Positions 51,176 to 60,020 are shown, numbered from the stretch's first letter. The stretch is DNA of 64,000 nucleotides from an uncultured Chloroflexota bacterium (GCA_958296175.1 OY282448.1:186001-250000); one strand, 5' to 3'. The notes: a model not told the origin generated them from the letters alone. Numbers and translations are program-made.

Positions 51176-52255
51176 TCAGTCCTGCCCGTAAGCCGCCGCC
51201 AGCACGTCGGCAACTTCCGGGCGGGTGAACTCGGCCGGCGGGCGCTGGCCCTGGCGCAGCATGGCGCGCACGCGCGTGCCGCTCAGGAACACGTGTTGGT
51301 CCGCGTCGTGCGGGCAGGTTTTGGCCGTGCCCATGCCGGCGCAGGCCGTGCACCAGAAGGCGTGTTCGAAAAAGAGCGGCGTGATGCCAAGCGCGGCGGG
51401 GTCGAACTCGGCAAAGATGCGCTGCGCGTCGTAGGTACCGTAATAGTTGCCCACGCCGGCGTGGTCGCGGCCCACGATGAAGTGCGTGCAGCCGTAATTG
51501 CGGCGCACCAGCGCGTGAAACACCGCCTCGCGCGGCCCGGCGTACCGCATGGCGGCCGGCAGCGCCGCCAGCACCACGCGGTTGCGCGGGAAGTAGCCGT
51601 CCAGCAGCGCCCGGTAGCAGCGCCAGCGCACTTCGGCCGGCACGTCGTCGTCCGAGGTGACCCCAACCAGCGGGTGCACCAGCAGGCCGTCCACAATTTC
51701 CAGCGCGGCCTTCTGGATGTATTCGTGCGCGCGGTGGATGGGATTGCGGGTCTGGAACCCGACGACGCTGCGCCAGCCCAGGGTTTGGAAGCGCGCGCGC
51801 AGGTGTGCGGGGGTGAGATGCCGCGGGTCGTCGGCCTGCGCCGACGCCGACTCGAAGCTGACCGGCCCGCCCAGCAGCGTGCCGCCTTGCGCGTACAGGG
51901 CCGCCACGCCTGGGTGCGCCTCGTCGTCGGTGCGGTAGACCGCGCGGGCTTCGTCCCTCTTGGCATAGCGGTACTTCTGCAGGACGTGCAAGTTGCCGCG
52001 CGGAGCGCCGGCCGCGTCCACCAGGGCAAGGCGTTCGCCTTCGCGCAGCTCGGCGGCCTGCGCATCGTCCACGGCCAGGGTAATCGGCAGCGGCCAGGGC
52101 TGGCCGTCGGGCAGGTGCATGCCGCGCAGGACGGCGCGGTATTCCGGCTCGGTCATAAAGCCGGTCAGCGGGGCGTAACCGCCCACGCGCAGCAGCTCCA
52201 GGTCGGCCAGTTGCCGAGCGGACAATTGCAGGGCGGGGGCGGCGGCCGCGGCCAT
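51176..52255 (-). CDS. sat: Sulfate adenylyltransferase (ATP sulfurylase, Sat type)
   Basis: A 359-residue homomeric ATP sulfurylase that converts sulfate and ATP to APS. Motifs are VVGFQTRNPIHRAHEYIQ (QxRNPxHxxHE), HFIVGRDHAGVGNYYGTYDAQ and the zinc-ribbon-like FWCTACAGMGTAKTCPHD. The N-terminal PUA-like part has GGYAPLTGFM. It lacks an APS kinase-like extension; that activity is the separate upstream gene, whose stop overlaps this ATG by one base (TGATG at 52253-52257). CysD/CysN-type subunits are absent, as expected. Confidence 0.96.
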   Translation of the reverse strand: MAAAAAPALQLSARQLADLELLRVGGYAPLTGFMTEPEYRAVLRGMHLPDGQPWPLPITLAVDDAQAAELREGERLALVDAAGAPRGNLHVLQKYRYAKRDEARAVYRTDDEAHPGVAALYAQGGTLLGGPVSFESASAQADDPRHLTPAHLRARFQTLGWRSVVGFQTRNPIHRAHEYIQKAALEIVDGLLVHPLVGVTSDDDVPAEVRWRCYRALLDGYFPRNRVVLAALPAAMRYAGPREAVFHALVRRNYGCTHFIVGRDHAGVGNYYGTYDAQRIFAEFDPAALGITPLFFEHAFWCTACAGMGTAKTCPHDADQHVFLSGTRVRAMLRQGQRPPAEFTRPEVADVLAAAYGQD

Positions 52256-52863
52256 CAGGCGGCTTCCCGCCCCGCGCGGACCGCACGCGGCGCGAGATAG
52301 CCCAGACGCTCCAGCTCGGCCAGGATTCTGGCCGTGCTGCGCTCCACCGATTCCTGGTCGGTTTCCACCACGATCTCCGCGGCGGCAGGCTCCTCGTAGG
52401 GGTCGTTGACGCCGGTGAAGTTGTCCAGCTCGCCGGCCAGCGCGCGCGCGTACAGCCCCTTGGTATCGCGCTGGATCAGGCGTTCGAGCGAGCACTTCAC
52501 GTAGACCTCGACGAACCGGCCGATGCGCGCGCGCGCCTCGCGGCGGCCGGCCGCGTAGGGCGAGATGGCCGACACCAGCATGGTTGCGCCGTGGCGCGTG
52601 CCCAGCGCCGCCACCCAGGCAATGCGGCGGATGTTTTCGTCGCGGTCTTCGCGCGAGAACCCCAGGCCCTTGCTGAGATGCGTCCGCACGACGTCGCCGT
52701 CCAGCGACTCCACGCGCCGCCCGCGGCGTTCCAGCTCAGGCGTCAGCCGCTCGGCCAGCGTGGTCTTGCCGGCCCCCGACAGGCCTGTCAGCCAGATCGT
52801 GACGCCGGCGGACGCCGCATCGCCGCCGGCAGAGTCTCCGTCATCGACCATGGAAGTCACCAT
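52255..52863 (-). CDS. cysC: Adenylylsulfate (APS) kinase
   Basis: A 202-residue kinase that makes PAPS from APS. Walker A is [17 protein letters not shown] (near residue 30), followed by [48 protein letters not shown] and [11 protein letters not shown], all diagnostic. ATG at 52863 follows the cysH stop by three bases; an internal ATG at 52851 is another possible start. It is coupled to sat downstream. Having both APS kinase and a reductase suggests the reductase may accept PAPS or that PAPS also feeds sulfation. Confidence 0.95.
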   Translation of the reverse strand: MVTSMVDDGDSAGGDAASAGVTIWLTGLSGAGKTTLAERLTPELERRGRRVESLDGDVVRTHLSKGLGFSREDRDENIRRIAWVAALGTRHGATMLVSAISPYAAGRREARARIGRFVEVYVKCSLERLIQRDTKGLYARALAGELDNFTGVNDPYEEPAAAEIVVETDQESVERSTARILAELERLGYLAPRAVRAGREAA

Positions 52864-52866
52864 CCT

Positions 52867-53580
52867 TCAGACGCTCCCGTGCAGGCCGCACTCGGTCTTG
52901 GCCAGACCGCGCCAGCGGCCAGCGCGCAGTGTTTCCATGGACGCCCCGCGGGTCGTGCACACCGTGTTGCAGCCCAGGCTGGGGTAGCCGGCATCGTGCA
53001 AGCGATTGTAGGGAACGCCGCGCCGGTCGACGTAATCCCAAACGTCGGCGTCCGTCCAGCCGCAGAGCGGCGCGACCTTCAGCAAGCCCAAGGGCTGGTT
53101 CCACTCGATGACGGACGTGGCCGCGCGCCGCGGCGACTGGTCGCGCCGAATCCCCGTGATCCAGGCGCGCTTGCCCTCCAGCGCCAGCGCGTTCGGCCCG
53201 ACCTTGCGCAGCGCGCAGCAGGCGTCCGGGTCGCGCTCCCACAGGTTCGCCCCGAAGCGGGCGGCCTGGTCGGCCACGGTGATCTCGGGGACGTAGGCCG
53301 CGGTCTCGAACCCGTAGCGCCGTTCCAGACGCTCCCGCAGCTCGTGCGTCGCGTCGAAGAGCAGGCCGGTGTCCAGAAAATAGACCTCCACGTCGTCCAG
53401 CAGGTCCTGGCGCGCCAGCAGATCCAGCAGCACCAGCCCGCCCGGCCCGCCAAAGGAGCAGGAGAGCGCCACGTCGGGCGCGTAGGCGTCCACGACGCGA
53501 CGCAGCACCTCCGGCGCGGACAGACGCTCGAACAACGGCGCATCGACCGCCGGATCCAGACCGGCGAGTTGCAGTGTCAC
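52867..53580 (-). CDS. cysH: Phosphoadenylyl-/adenylyl-sulfate reductase
   Basis: A 237-residue PAPS/APS reductase giving sulfite. The PP-loop is ALSCSFGGPGGLVLLDLL; YFLDTGLLFDATHE, WITGIRRDQSPRRA, KVAPLCGWTDADVWDYV and the catalytic cysteine in KTECGLHG are present. The cluster cysteines Cys121-Cys122 suggest an APS-reductase-like iron-sulfur enzyme. The second pair reads GCNTVCTTRG (Cys204, Cys208), a C-x3-C spacing where C-x2-C is usual, so cluster binding is uncertain. GTG at 53580 has GAGG eight bases upstream. It leads cysH-cysC-sat. Confidence 0.92.
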   Translation of the reverse strand: MTLQLAGLDPAVDAPLFERLSAPEVLRRVVDAYAPDVALSCSFGGPGGLVLLDLLARQDLLDDVEVYFLDTGLLFDATHELRERLERRYGFETAAYVPEITVADQAARFGANLWERDPDACCALRKVGPNALALEGKRAWITGIRRDQSPRRAATSVIEWNQPLGLLKVAPLCGWTDADVWDYVDRRGVPYNRLHDAGYPSLGCNTVCTTRGASMETLRAGRWRGLAKTECGLHGSV

Positions 53581-53847
53581 AAATCGACCTCGTATCAGAC
53601 GATGGCAAACGGAAACCCAGGCGTGGTGGCAGCCCCCCTGCGCGCGGCCCGCGTGATCGAGTCAGATCAAGCAGTCGCGCGGGGGTACGTACAGACGCAC
53701 GTCCGGAGACGTGCGACGCCTGGCCGCGCCATGCGGCTCTGACACGAGGCATCGACGACGCAGGTGGTGTTCACACGCTCGTCCCGCGCCGCCTGGTTCG
53801 GCGGCTGACACGTGAGAAGCGGAGAAGCGCCTGCCGGCGAGGTGGAC

Positions 53848-55629
53848 TCAGACGGCGCACTCGCCTTCGCCGCGTTCCAACACGTACAGGCGGTCGCGGT
53901 CCCAGTCCACGAAGTGGTCGCGCTCGTCCTCGAACTCGGGCGGGAGCGCCAGGTCCTTCAGCAGGACGTCGAAATAGGCCCGCTCGCGCGTGTCCATGTA
54001 CTCGTTGAACGAGACGTCGTCATGCTCGCGGTTGTCCTCGTAGTCCAGAATCAGCCGCTCCACCACCGCGGGCGCGCGCTTGGCCGGCACCCGCGTGCGC
54101 AGCAGCAGACCCAGACGCATGGGCGACCCGTAGCGCCGGTTGCCGCCCACGAAAACGTGGTAGGCCGGCACCTGCCGCGTCCCGCTCTTGATGGCCGCGC
54201 CGTGGAACCCGATGTTCCCCACGTGGTGCATGCCGCAGGAGTTGGGGCAGCCGCTCATGTTGATCAAGATCTGCCGCGTCAGCGGATCCTTGATGTCCAT
54301 CTCCTCCACGCGCGCCTGGATGGCGCGGTTGAGGCCCATGGACGAGGTGATGCCCAGCTTGCAGCTGTCCGTGCCGGGGCAGGAAACGACGTCGTTGATC
54401 TCGTACGCGCCCGCATTCCCCAACCCCAGCGCGCGCAGCTCGCGCCAGACCGGGTAGACGCTGTTGGCGGGAATCCAGCGCAGCACGATGTTTTGCCAGT
54501 GCGTGGTGCGCGCGCGGCTGGCGCCGTACGCACGCAGGATGTCGGCCAGGCCGCGGAACTGCTCGGGGCTGAGGTCGCCCTGGTTGACCTTGACCTCGAC
54601 CGTCGCATAGCCCTCTTGCACCTGGGGCTTGACGTTGGTGGCGCAGAAACGGGCGAAGAGCCGGGCGTCGGCCTCGGCCACCTCGGGGGCGCTGGCCGGC
54701 AGCGGCGGCGCGTCGGCCGCTTCGTCGTCCAGGAACACCAGGTCGTCCAGCGGATAGTCGCGCTGCGCCCAGGCGCCGGTCAGTTCCGCCTCCACCATCG
54801 CGCGGAAGGCCTCGATGCCCACCCGGTGCACCAGGAACTTGATGCGCGCCTTGGCGCGGTTGCGGCGCAGTTCGTCCGAGCGGTTGAAGATGCGCAGCAC
54901 CGCTTCCGACACGCGCAGGTAGTCGCTGAGCGGCACGAAGTCGTACAGCTCGAAGGCATGCTTCGGCATGATCGACAGGCCGCCGCCCGTGAGGATGCGG
55001 AAACCCTGCACCTCCTGCCCGTCCACCACGCGCGTGGCGGCGAAGAAGGCCAGGTCGTGAATCTCGGCGATCACGCGGTCGGTGTCGGAGCCGCTGAACG
55101 CCACCTTGAACTTGCGCGGCAACAGCTGGGTGAGCGGGTTGCGCACGAAGTAGCGCACGAACGCGCCTGCGTAGGGCGTGGCGTCGAAGACTTCGTCGTC
55201 GGCCACCCCGGCCCAGGGGTCGCCGGTCACGTTGCGCACGGTGTTGCCGCAGGCCTCGCGCGAGGACAGCCCGACGGCGCCCAGCACCCGCAGCGCCTGC
55301 CAGGCCAGCGGCAGGGGAATGTGGTGCAGCTGGATGTTTTCGCGCGTGGTGATGTGACCCGTCTTGAGCGGCGCAAACCGCTCGGCCACTTCCGCGAAGG
55401 CGTCCAGCTGGTCGGCCGTCACGCCGCCGAACGGCAGCTTGACCCGAATCATCTGCACGTTCGGCTGCCGCTGCCCGTAGACGCCCTGCTTCAGGCGAAA
55501 CCCAACGAACTGTTCTTCTTGGCGCTGCCCGGCCAGAAACGCCTGGGCCTCGGTGGTGAAGTCCTCGAACTCCTCGTCCAGGATTTCGATGGCGGGGCGC
55601 GTTGCAGTTTTACGCTCTGTAAGCGCCAA
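53848..55629 (-). CDS. sir: Ferredoxin-type sulfite (or nitrite) reductase, siroheme-containing
   Basis: A 593-residue assimilatory reductase of the nitrite/sulfite reductase family with two ferrodoxin-like half domains and two siroheme-binding domains. The [4Fe-4S]-siroheme cysteines are in CPGTDSCKLG and NMSGCPNSCGMH. Substrate and cofactor arginines lie in TTRENIQLHHI and in NVTGDPWAG. Beside cysH-cysC-sat, sulfite is the likely substrate. TTG at 55629 has GAGGAGG six bases upstream, a strong site that fixes this rare start. The gap of 267 bases to cysH suggests a separate transcript. Confidence 0.94.
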   Translation of the reverse strand: MALTERKTATRPAIEILDEEFEDFTTEAQAFLAGQRQEEQFVGFRLKQGVYGQRQPNVQMIRVKLPFGGVTADQLDAFAEVAERFAPLKTGHITTRENIQLHHIPLPLAWQALRVLGAVGLSSREACGNTVRNVTGDPWAGVADDEVFDATPYAGAFVRYFVRNPLTQLLPRKFKVAFSGSDTDRVIAEIHDLAFFAATRVVDGQEVQGFRILTGGGLSIMPKHAFELYDFVPLSDYLRVSEAVLRIFNRSDELRRNRAKARIKFLVHRVGIEAFRAMVEAELTGAWAQRDYPLDDLVFLDDEAADAPPLPASAPEVAEADARLFARFCATNVKPQVQEGYATVEVKVNQGDLSPEQFRGLADILRAYGASRARTTHWQNIVLRWIPANSVYPVWRELRALGLGNAGAYEINDVVSCPGTDSCKLGITSSMGLNRAIQARVEEMDIKDPLTRQILINMSGCPNSCGMHHVGNIGFHGAAIKSGTRQVPAYHVFVGGNRRYGSPMRLGLLLRTRVPAKRAPAVVERLILDYEDNREHDDVSFNEYMDTRERAYFDVLLKDLALPPEFEDERDHFVDWDRDRLYVLERGEGECAV

Positions 55630-56071
55630 GCTTGGCCTCCTCGCGCGGTTGGCAGCATCTCAAGGCCCGCCCCGCATAGCTGCGGACGGGTACGGGGCGC
55701 AGCTTACGCCGCGCCGCCGCACGGCTCAAGTATACGGAGCGCCCGCCGCGCGGCCAGCATTTCCACACGACCCGCGCCCCTGCGCACGCCCGCGCCCTCG
55801 GCTTCGCTGCCTCGCTGCCTCCCGGCTCGCCCCCGCGCCCGCGCCCAGGCTCCGGGGCTGTGCGGTTGGGTGCACGCTGCGTGACCTCGCCCCCCGCGCC
55901 CAGGCTCACTCGCCCCGCGGCGGCGGCGGCGCTCACACGCTCGCGAGGAACAACGGAGGGCGAGGGAGCCAGGGGAGCGGCATGCAGAGGGCGGGGGCTT
56001 TTTTGCGGTTGTACGCCTTGGGTGGTCTGGGTAGCTTTGACAGCGCGTGTTCTGGTTGTGTGCCCGCAAGT
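55630..56071. other. Divergent gene-free stretch between sulfite reductase and the radical SAM gene
   Basis: No gene is supported. The segment GCGCCCAGGCTC occurs at 55841 and 55896 (55 bases apart). The part next to the reductase gene carries a possible promoter (listed separately); the rest is GC-rich without clear structure. Confidence 0.5.
55701..55729 (-). promoter_or_regulatory. Possible promoter for sulfite reductase
   Basis: On the minus strand TTGAGC (55729-55724) is followed by 17 bases and TAAGCT (55706-55701), about 70 bases before the TTG start. The match is partial, so confidence is low. Confidence 0.35.
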
Positions 56072-57847
56072 ATGGCTGTCGCCGCCCCGGTCGAGATCGA
56101 GCCGCTGCTGGAGCAGGTCGTCAAGCCTGCGCAGTACCTGGCGGGGGAGCACAACGCGCGCAACAAGGATTGGGGCGCGGCGGCGGCGCGGTTGGCCTTG
56201 TGTTTTCCGGACGCCTACGAGATTGGCATGTCCAACCTGGCCATGAGCGTGCTGTACGAGCTGGTGAACGACCAGACGCCGCACCTGTGCGACCGCGCCT
56301 TCACGCCGCTGCCGGACATGGCCGACGCGCTGCGGGCGCGGGGCATGCCGCTGTGGGGCTGGGAATCGCGCCGCCCGCTGCGCGAGTTCGACGTGGTGGG
56401 CTTTTCGATGAGCTACGAGAGCGGCAACACCAACGTGCTGGAAATGCTGGACCTGGCCGGCATTCCGCTGGAAAGCTCGGCGCGGGGCGACGACGACCCG
56501 CTGGTGCTGGCGGGCGGCTCGGCCGTCTCGAACCCCGAACCGATGGCCGACTTCTTCGACCTGATTGCCGTGGGCGAGGGCGAGGAGGTGCTGCCGCGGC
56601 TGCTGGACATGTTCGCCCAGGTCGACCGCTCGCAGCCGGGCTGGCGGACGGACTTCATCGCCGCCTGCGCCCGCCGCCTGCCGGGCATGTACGCGCCCAT
56701 GTTCTATCGGCCGCGCTACGGCGCAGACGGCGCGTTTCTGGGGCACGAGCGGCTGCGGGACGATCTGCCCGCACGCATCCAGCGCCAATACGTGGACATC
56801 GACCAGTTCTCCGGCCCGCGGCGGCCCGTGGTTCCCTCGACGGGCGTGGTGCACGACCGCGTGGCGGTGGAGCTGGACCGCGGGTGCGCGCGCGCCTGCC
56901 GCTTTTGCCAGGCGGGCTATCTCTACCGGCCGGTGCGGCATCGCCGCAAGGCGCTGGTGGAACAGGCGGTTGCCGACTGCATGACCGCCACGGGGCAGAG
57001 CGAGGTCTCGCTGCTGTCGCTGAACGCGGTGGACTACCAGGGCCTGGACGGCCTCATCGGCGACGTGTACGACGCCAGCGAGGCGTACGTGCGGGTCTCC
57101 ATCCCCTCCACGCGCGTGGAGACCTTCAACGTGGAGGTGGCGGACGCGCTGCAACGCGGCGGCAAGCGGGGCGGCAGCCTGACCTTTGCGCCGGAAGCGG
57201 CAACCGCGCGCATGCGCAAAGTCATCAACAAGGAAATCACCGACGAGGCGCTGCTGGAAACCTGCGGCATGGCCTTCGCCCGCGGCTTTCGCACCATCAA
57301 GCTCTATTTCATGATCGGCCAGCCCACCGAAACGCTGGCCGACGCCGAGGCGATTGCGCATCTGGCCAACCGCGTCATGGCCGTCGGCCGCCGCCATCAC
57401 GGCAACCGCGCCAAGGTGAACGTCACCGTGTCCACCTTCATCCCCAAACCCTTCACGCCGTTCCAATGGCACCCGCAAGACCGGGCGGACACAATAGAGG
57501 CCAAGCAGCGCGCCTGCTTTCGCATCGTGCGCGACCGCAACATTCACCTGATGTGGCACGACCCGGCGGAGAGCCGCGTGGAAGCGCTGCTGGCCCTGGG
57601 CGACCGGCGCGTGGGACGCGCAATCAAGGGCGCCTGGGAACGCGGCTGCCGCTTCGACGGCTGGACCGAGCACTTCGACCCCGCCCGCTGGCGCGGCGCG
57701 ATCGAGGCGGCGGGGTTGGACGTCGACGCCTACATCCACCGCCAGCGCGACCCGGACGAGCCGCTGCCCTGGGACCTGGTGGACATCTTCGTCAGCAAGC
57801 GTCTGCTGCAACGGGAATACGCGCGCGCGCTGGCCGTCGAGGCGTAA
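56072..57847 (+). CDS. Radical SAM protein, TIGR03960 type
   Basis: A 591-residue radical SAM enzyme of unknown reaction. The N-terminal half has a B12-binding-like layout (LCFPDAYEIGMSNLAMSVLYEL, VVGFSMSYE, AGGSAVSNPEP). The cluster motif C-x3-C-x2-C is RGCARACRFCQAGYLYRP near residue 275, followed by VSLLSLNAVDY, SLTFAPEAAT and STFIPKPFTPFQWH. The family is widespread and usually adjoins or is fused to a DUF2344 partner and ribonuclease or ribosomal genes. None of these is here. ATG at 56072 was chosen because MAVAAPVEIEPLLEQV matches the family start. It is convergent with the ABC lipoprotein gene. Confidence 0.9.
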   Translation: MAVAAPVEIEPLLEQVVKPAQYLAGEHNARNKDWGAAAARLALCFPDAYEIGMSNLAMSVLYELVNDQTPHLCDRAFTPLPDMADALRARGMPLWGWESRRPLREFDVVGFSMSYESGNTNVLEMLDLAGIPLESSARGDDDPLVLAGGSAVSNPEPMADFFDLIAVGEGEEVLPRLLDMFAQVDRSQPGWRTDFIAACARRLPGMYAPMFYRPRYGADGAFLGHERLRDDLPARIQRQYVDIDQFSGPRRPVVPSTGVVHDRVAVELDRGCARACRFCQAGYLYRPVRHRRKALVEQAVADCMTATGQSEVSLLSLNAVDYQGLDGLIGDVYDASEAYVRVSIPSTRVETFNVEVADALQRGGKRGGSLTFAPEAATARMRKVINKEITDEALLETCGMAFARGFRTIKLYFMIGQPTETLADAEAIAHLANRVMAVGRRHHGNRAKVNVTVSTFIPKPFTPFQWHPQDRADTIEAKQRACFRIVRDRNIHLMWHDPAESRVEALLALGDRRVGRAIKGAWERGCRFDGWTEHFDPARWRGAIEAAGLDVDAYIHRQRDPDEPLPWDLVDIFVSKRLLQREYARALAVEA

Positions 57848-57862
57848 GCGCCGCCGGCGGCG

Positions 57863-58110
57863 GCGGCGAACCCTCACCCTGCCCTCTCCCTCGGGGAGAG
57901 GGGAAAGAAGTGGCACGCGCCCTGGGGCGAAGGGGGAGATGCGGCCCCGGGCGGGAAGGCCGGCGGCGAACCCTCACCCTGCCCTCTCCCTCGGGGAGAG
58001 GGGAAGGAGGCGGCCCGTGCCCTGGGGCGAGGGGGAGATGCGGCCCCGATCGGGGGTGGGCGGTGGCGAACCCTCACCCTGCCCTCTTCCTCGGGGAGAG
58101 GGAAAGAGGC
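57863..58110. repeat. Three tandem repeats of about 101 bases with REP-like palindromes
   Basis: Units starting CGGCGAACCCTCACCCTG (third copy CGGTGAACC-like) occur near 57863, 57963 and 58064. Each contains CCCTCTCCCTCGGGGAGAGG and then CGCCCTGGGGCG and GGGGGAGATGCGGCCCCG. They fill the space between convergent genes (57848-58239) together with the large palindrome that follows; no gene is present. Confidence 0.88.
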
Positions 58111-58135
58111 GACCCGCGCCCTGGGGGCGTTAACG

Positions 58136-58176
58136 CCCTGCGCCCGGTCGGAGATGGGCTCCGACCGGGCGCAGGG
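58136..58176. terminator. Perfect 18-bp inverted repeat between convergent genes
   Basis: CCCTGCGCCCGGTCGGAG (58136-58153), a five-base loop ATGGG, and the exact reverse complement (58159-58176). It sits between the convergent radical SAM and ABC lipoprotein genes, so a bidirectional terminator or transcript-end protector is likely. There is no T-tract on either side. Confidence 0.7.
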
Positions 58177-58239
58177 TCCCGGGGGCGGCGCGGGGGCGCC
58201 GACCTGGGGGCGCCGCGAACGGCGCCTTGGACTACGCCG

Positions 58240-59757
58240 CTACGGGTAGACCGGCGTCGACACGAACGGCGCGGGGCCGTCGTAGCTCGACAGGTGCCGC
58301 TCGCCCCAGTCCTGGCACGCCGCCAGCGACTCTTCGGGCGTCTGCTCCCCGACCCAGCCCTTCTGCCCCAGCGCCCGGTGCTGCAGCCACCACTCGCGCC
58401 AGGTGTTGAACGGGTACAGGCTCCGGTTGTCCGGGCGATCCGCGTACACCTTCAGCCACTTCATGCCTTCCGGCGGCGGCGCCAGCGACGTCGGCGCGCC
58501 GATCGCCGCCTTGTGCACGGGCATGTGTCCGCGGTCGATCCCCACCCGTCCCTGGTATTCCTCACCCGCCAGGAACACGGCCAGCGCGGTGGATTGCTCC
58601 TCCGTGCCGTCACGTCCGGCGCTGTTCGTCACCAGGTCCGGCTGGTCGTTCGTGCTGTGACCCGGCGGGCCGCCGTTGCCCGCAATCACTTCCGGCAGCA
58701 GCGTCCAGGTGAACCGGTCCTTGATCCGCGGCACTGCAAACCCGGTCGAGTACACCCGGCCCGACGGCCAGATGCCAACCTTGCCCGCCGCGAACGGGTT
58801 CCCGAACTCCCCGCCCAGCTCTTTGACCTGATCCGCCGGCGGCGACGTCTCGTGCACGAAGATCTTGTCGATCAGGTACTTCCAGGCGTCCACCGCTTCC
58901 GGCAGGTCGTACATCGTCTTCGTCAGACGGTCGTCGAACGGCTTCGCCATCCCGTTCGAGTACATCTGCGGCATGTACTGGAACTCGTAGTCGTCACGCG
59001 CCCACGACCCGTACTCCCCCGTGTCCGGGTTCGTCATCATCGCGTCCCACTCGGTCCAGTCGTTCCACGTCCAGCTGTTCTCGGTGTCCGGCAGCGTCAC
59101 GCCCGCCGCTTCCGCCAGCGAGATGTTGGCCACGAAGCCGCTGATCGCGAACTGGAACGGCATCCCGAACTGCGGACCCGTCATATCCGTCGGCTGCGGA
59201 AACGAGTGGTCGATGTTGTTGAACGTGTACGCGTCCGGCAGGAAGTAGTAGTCCGCCTTGTTCACGTCCATCTGCGGCAGCAAGTCCGAGATTTCCGTGA
59301 ACGCCCCTTCCGCGTGGAAGCGCAGGAAGTCCGACTGCGACAACAGCGCCACGTGCGGCGCCGTCCCCGCCGCGAACTGGATCGCCAGACTGTCGATCAG
59401 GTTCGCCGCCGGCTCCAGCTTCACGAAAATGTCCGGGCGCTTCTCCGCGAACCGCGCCAGCCCCCACTGCATCGCCGCCCCGCGCGGGCCGGCCGTGTGG
59501 TCGGTCACGAACCGAATCTCCGCGCTCTCCATCGCCGGCGCCGCTTCGGGCATGGCCGTGGCCGCCGCCGCCGCCTGCGTCATCGCCGGCGCCGCCGTGG
59601 CTTCGGCCATCGCCGTCGCCGCCGCCGGTGCCGCCGTCGCCGGTGCCGAGGCCGCCGGCGCGCTGCTCTCGCCGCACGCCGCCAGCGCCACCGTCGTCGC
59701 CGCCCCCATCCCCATGCCGGCCAGCACGCGCCGACGTGTCAGGGCTGAATGCTGCAT
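58240..59757 (-). CDS. ABC transporter substrate-binding lipoprotein (family 1)
   Basis: A 505-residue extracellular solute-binding protein. The N-terminus has a twin-arginine-like RRRVLAG and a lipobox ALAAC, then a 50-residue Ala/Pro/Thr/Met low-complexity linker. The binding domain begins AEIRFVTDHTAG and contains FAAGTAPHVALLSQSDF, WTWNDWTEWDAM and ALAVFLAGEEYQG, as in sugar-binding (MalE/UgpB-like) proteins. GGAGG lies about ten bases before ATG 59757. No permease or ATPase gene is adjacent, so it serves a transporter encoded elsewhere. Ligand is probably a sugar or oligosaccharide, by family only. Confidence 0.92.
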   Translation of the reverse strand: MQHSALTRRRVLAGMGMGAATTVALAACGESSAPAASAPATAAPAAATAMAEATAAPAMTQAAAAATAMPEAAPAMESAEIRFVTDHTAGPRGAAMQWGLARFAEKRPDIFVKLEPAANLIDSLAIQFAAGTAPHVALLSQSDFLRFHAEGAFTEISDLLPQMDVNKADYYFLPDAYTFNNIDHSFPQPTDMTGPQFGMPFQFAISGFVANISLAEAAGVTLPDTENSWTWNDWTEWDAMMTNPDTGEYGSWARDDYEFQYMPQMYSNGMAKPFDDRLTKTMYDLPEAVDAWKYLIDKIFVHETSPPADQVKELGGEFGNPFAAGKVGIWPSGRVYSTGFAVPRIKDRFTWTLLPEVIAGNGGPPGHSTNDQPDLVTNSAGRDGTEEQSTALAVFLAGEEYQGRVGIDRGHMPVHKAAIGAPTSLAPPPEGMKWLKVYADRPDNRSLYPFNTWREWWLQHRALGQKGWVGEQTPEESLAACQDWGERHLSSYDGPAPFVSTPVYP

Positions 59758-59812
59758 TCCCTATCTCCTCCGCCCCCCTCCCCCGCGGCCAGCGCGGGTG
59801 TGTTGGGGCACA

Positions 59813-59883
59813 GTCGACCTCGACCAGCCTTTGGGTAGCACGGCCCGCACGCGCGGCGCCGCACAAGGAACGCCGAGGTCGAC
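59813..59883 (-). promoter_or_regulatory. Long-range inverted repeat in the leader of the ABC lipoprotein gene
   Basis: GTCGACCTCG (59813-59822) and CGAGGTCGAC (59874-59883) are exact reverse complements separated by 51 bases that themselves contain GC hairpins. They lie 56-126 bases upstream of the gene. A TTGACA (-35-like, minus strand) is at 59927-59922 but without a good -10. This could be a structured leader or a bipartite operator. Confidence 0.4.
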
Positions 59884-60020
59884 GACTTCAACCCGCGTAC
59901 CGTGACGCACCATCCCGCCGCTGTCAAGCCGATTCCATCCCCGCCGCCACGCCCGCCCGCAACGCCGAGGACGTGCACCCGGCCGCGGCAGCGGGGCGTG
60001 GGGTCTATGGGCGGGGACGG

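Noticed and set aside
53581..53847. Riboswitch (for example a SAM type) upstream of cysH
   Set aside because: Only a 6-bp hairpin (53698-53713) was seen; no conserved riboswitch core could be recognised.
55860..56071. Longer N-terminus for the radical SAM protein starting before 56072
   Set aside because: The added sequence is low-complexity and does not match the family start; ATG 56072 fits.
56047..59748. 1233-codon plus-strand open frame across the radical SAM gene, repeats and the ABC lipoprotein
   Set aside because: It crosses a terminator palindrome and two real genes on opposite strands; Arg/Gly/His-rich shadow translation.
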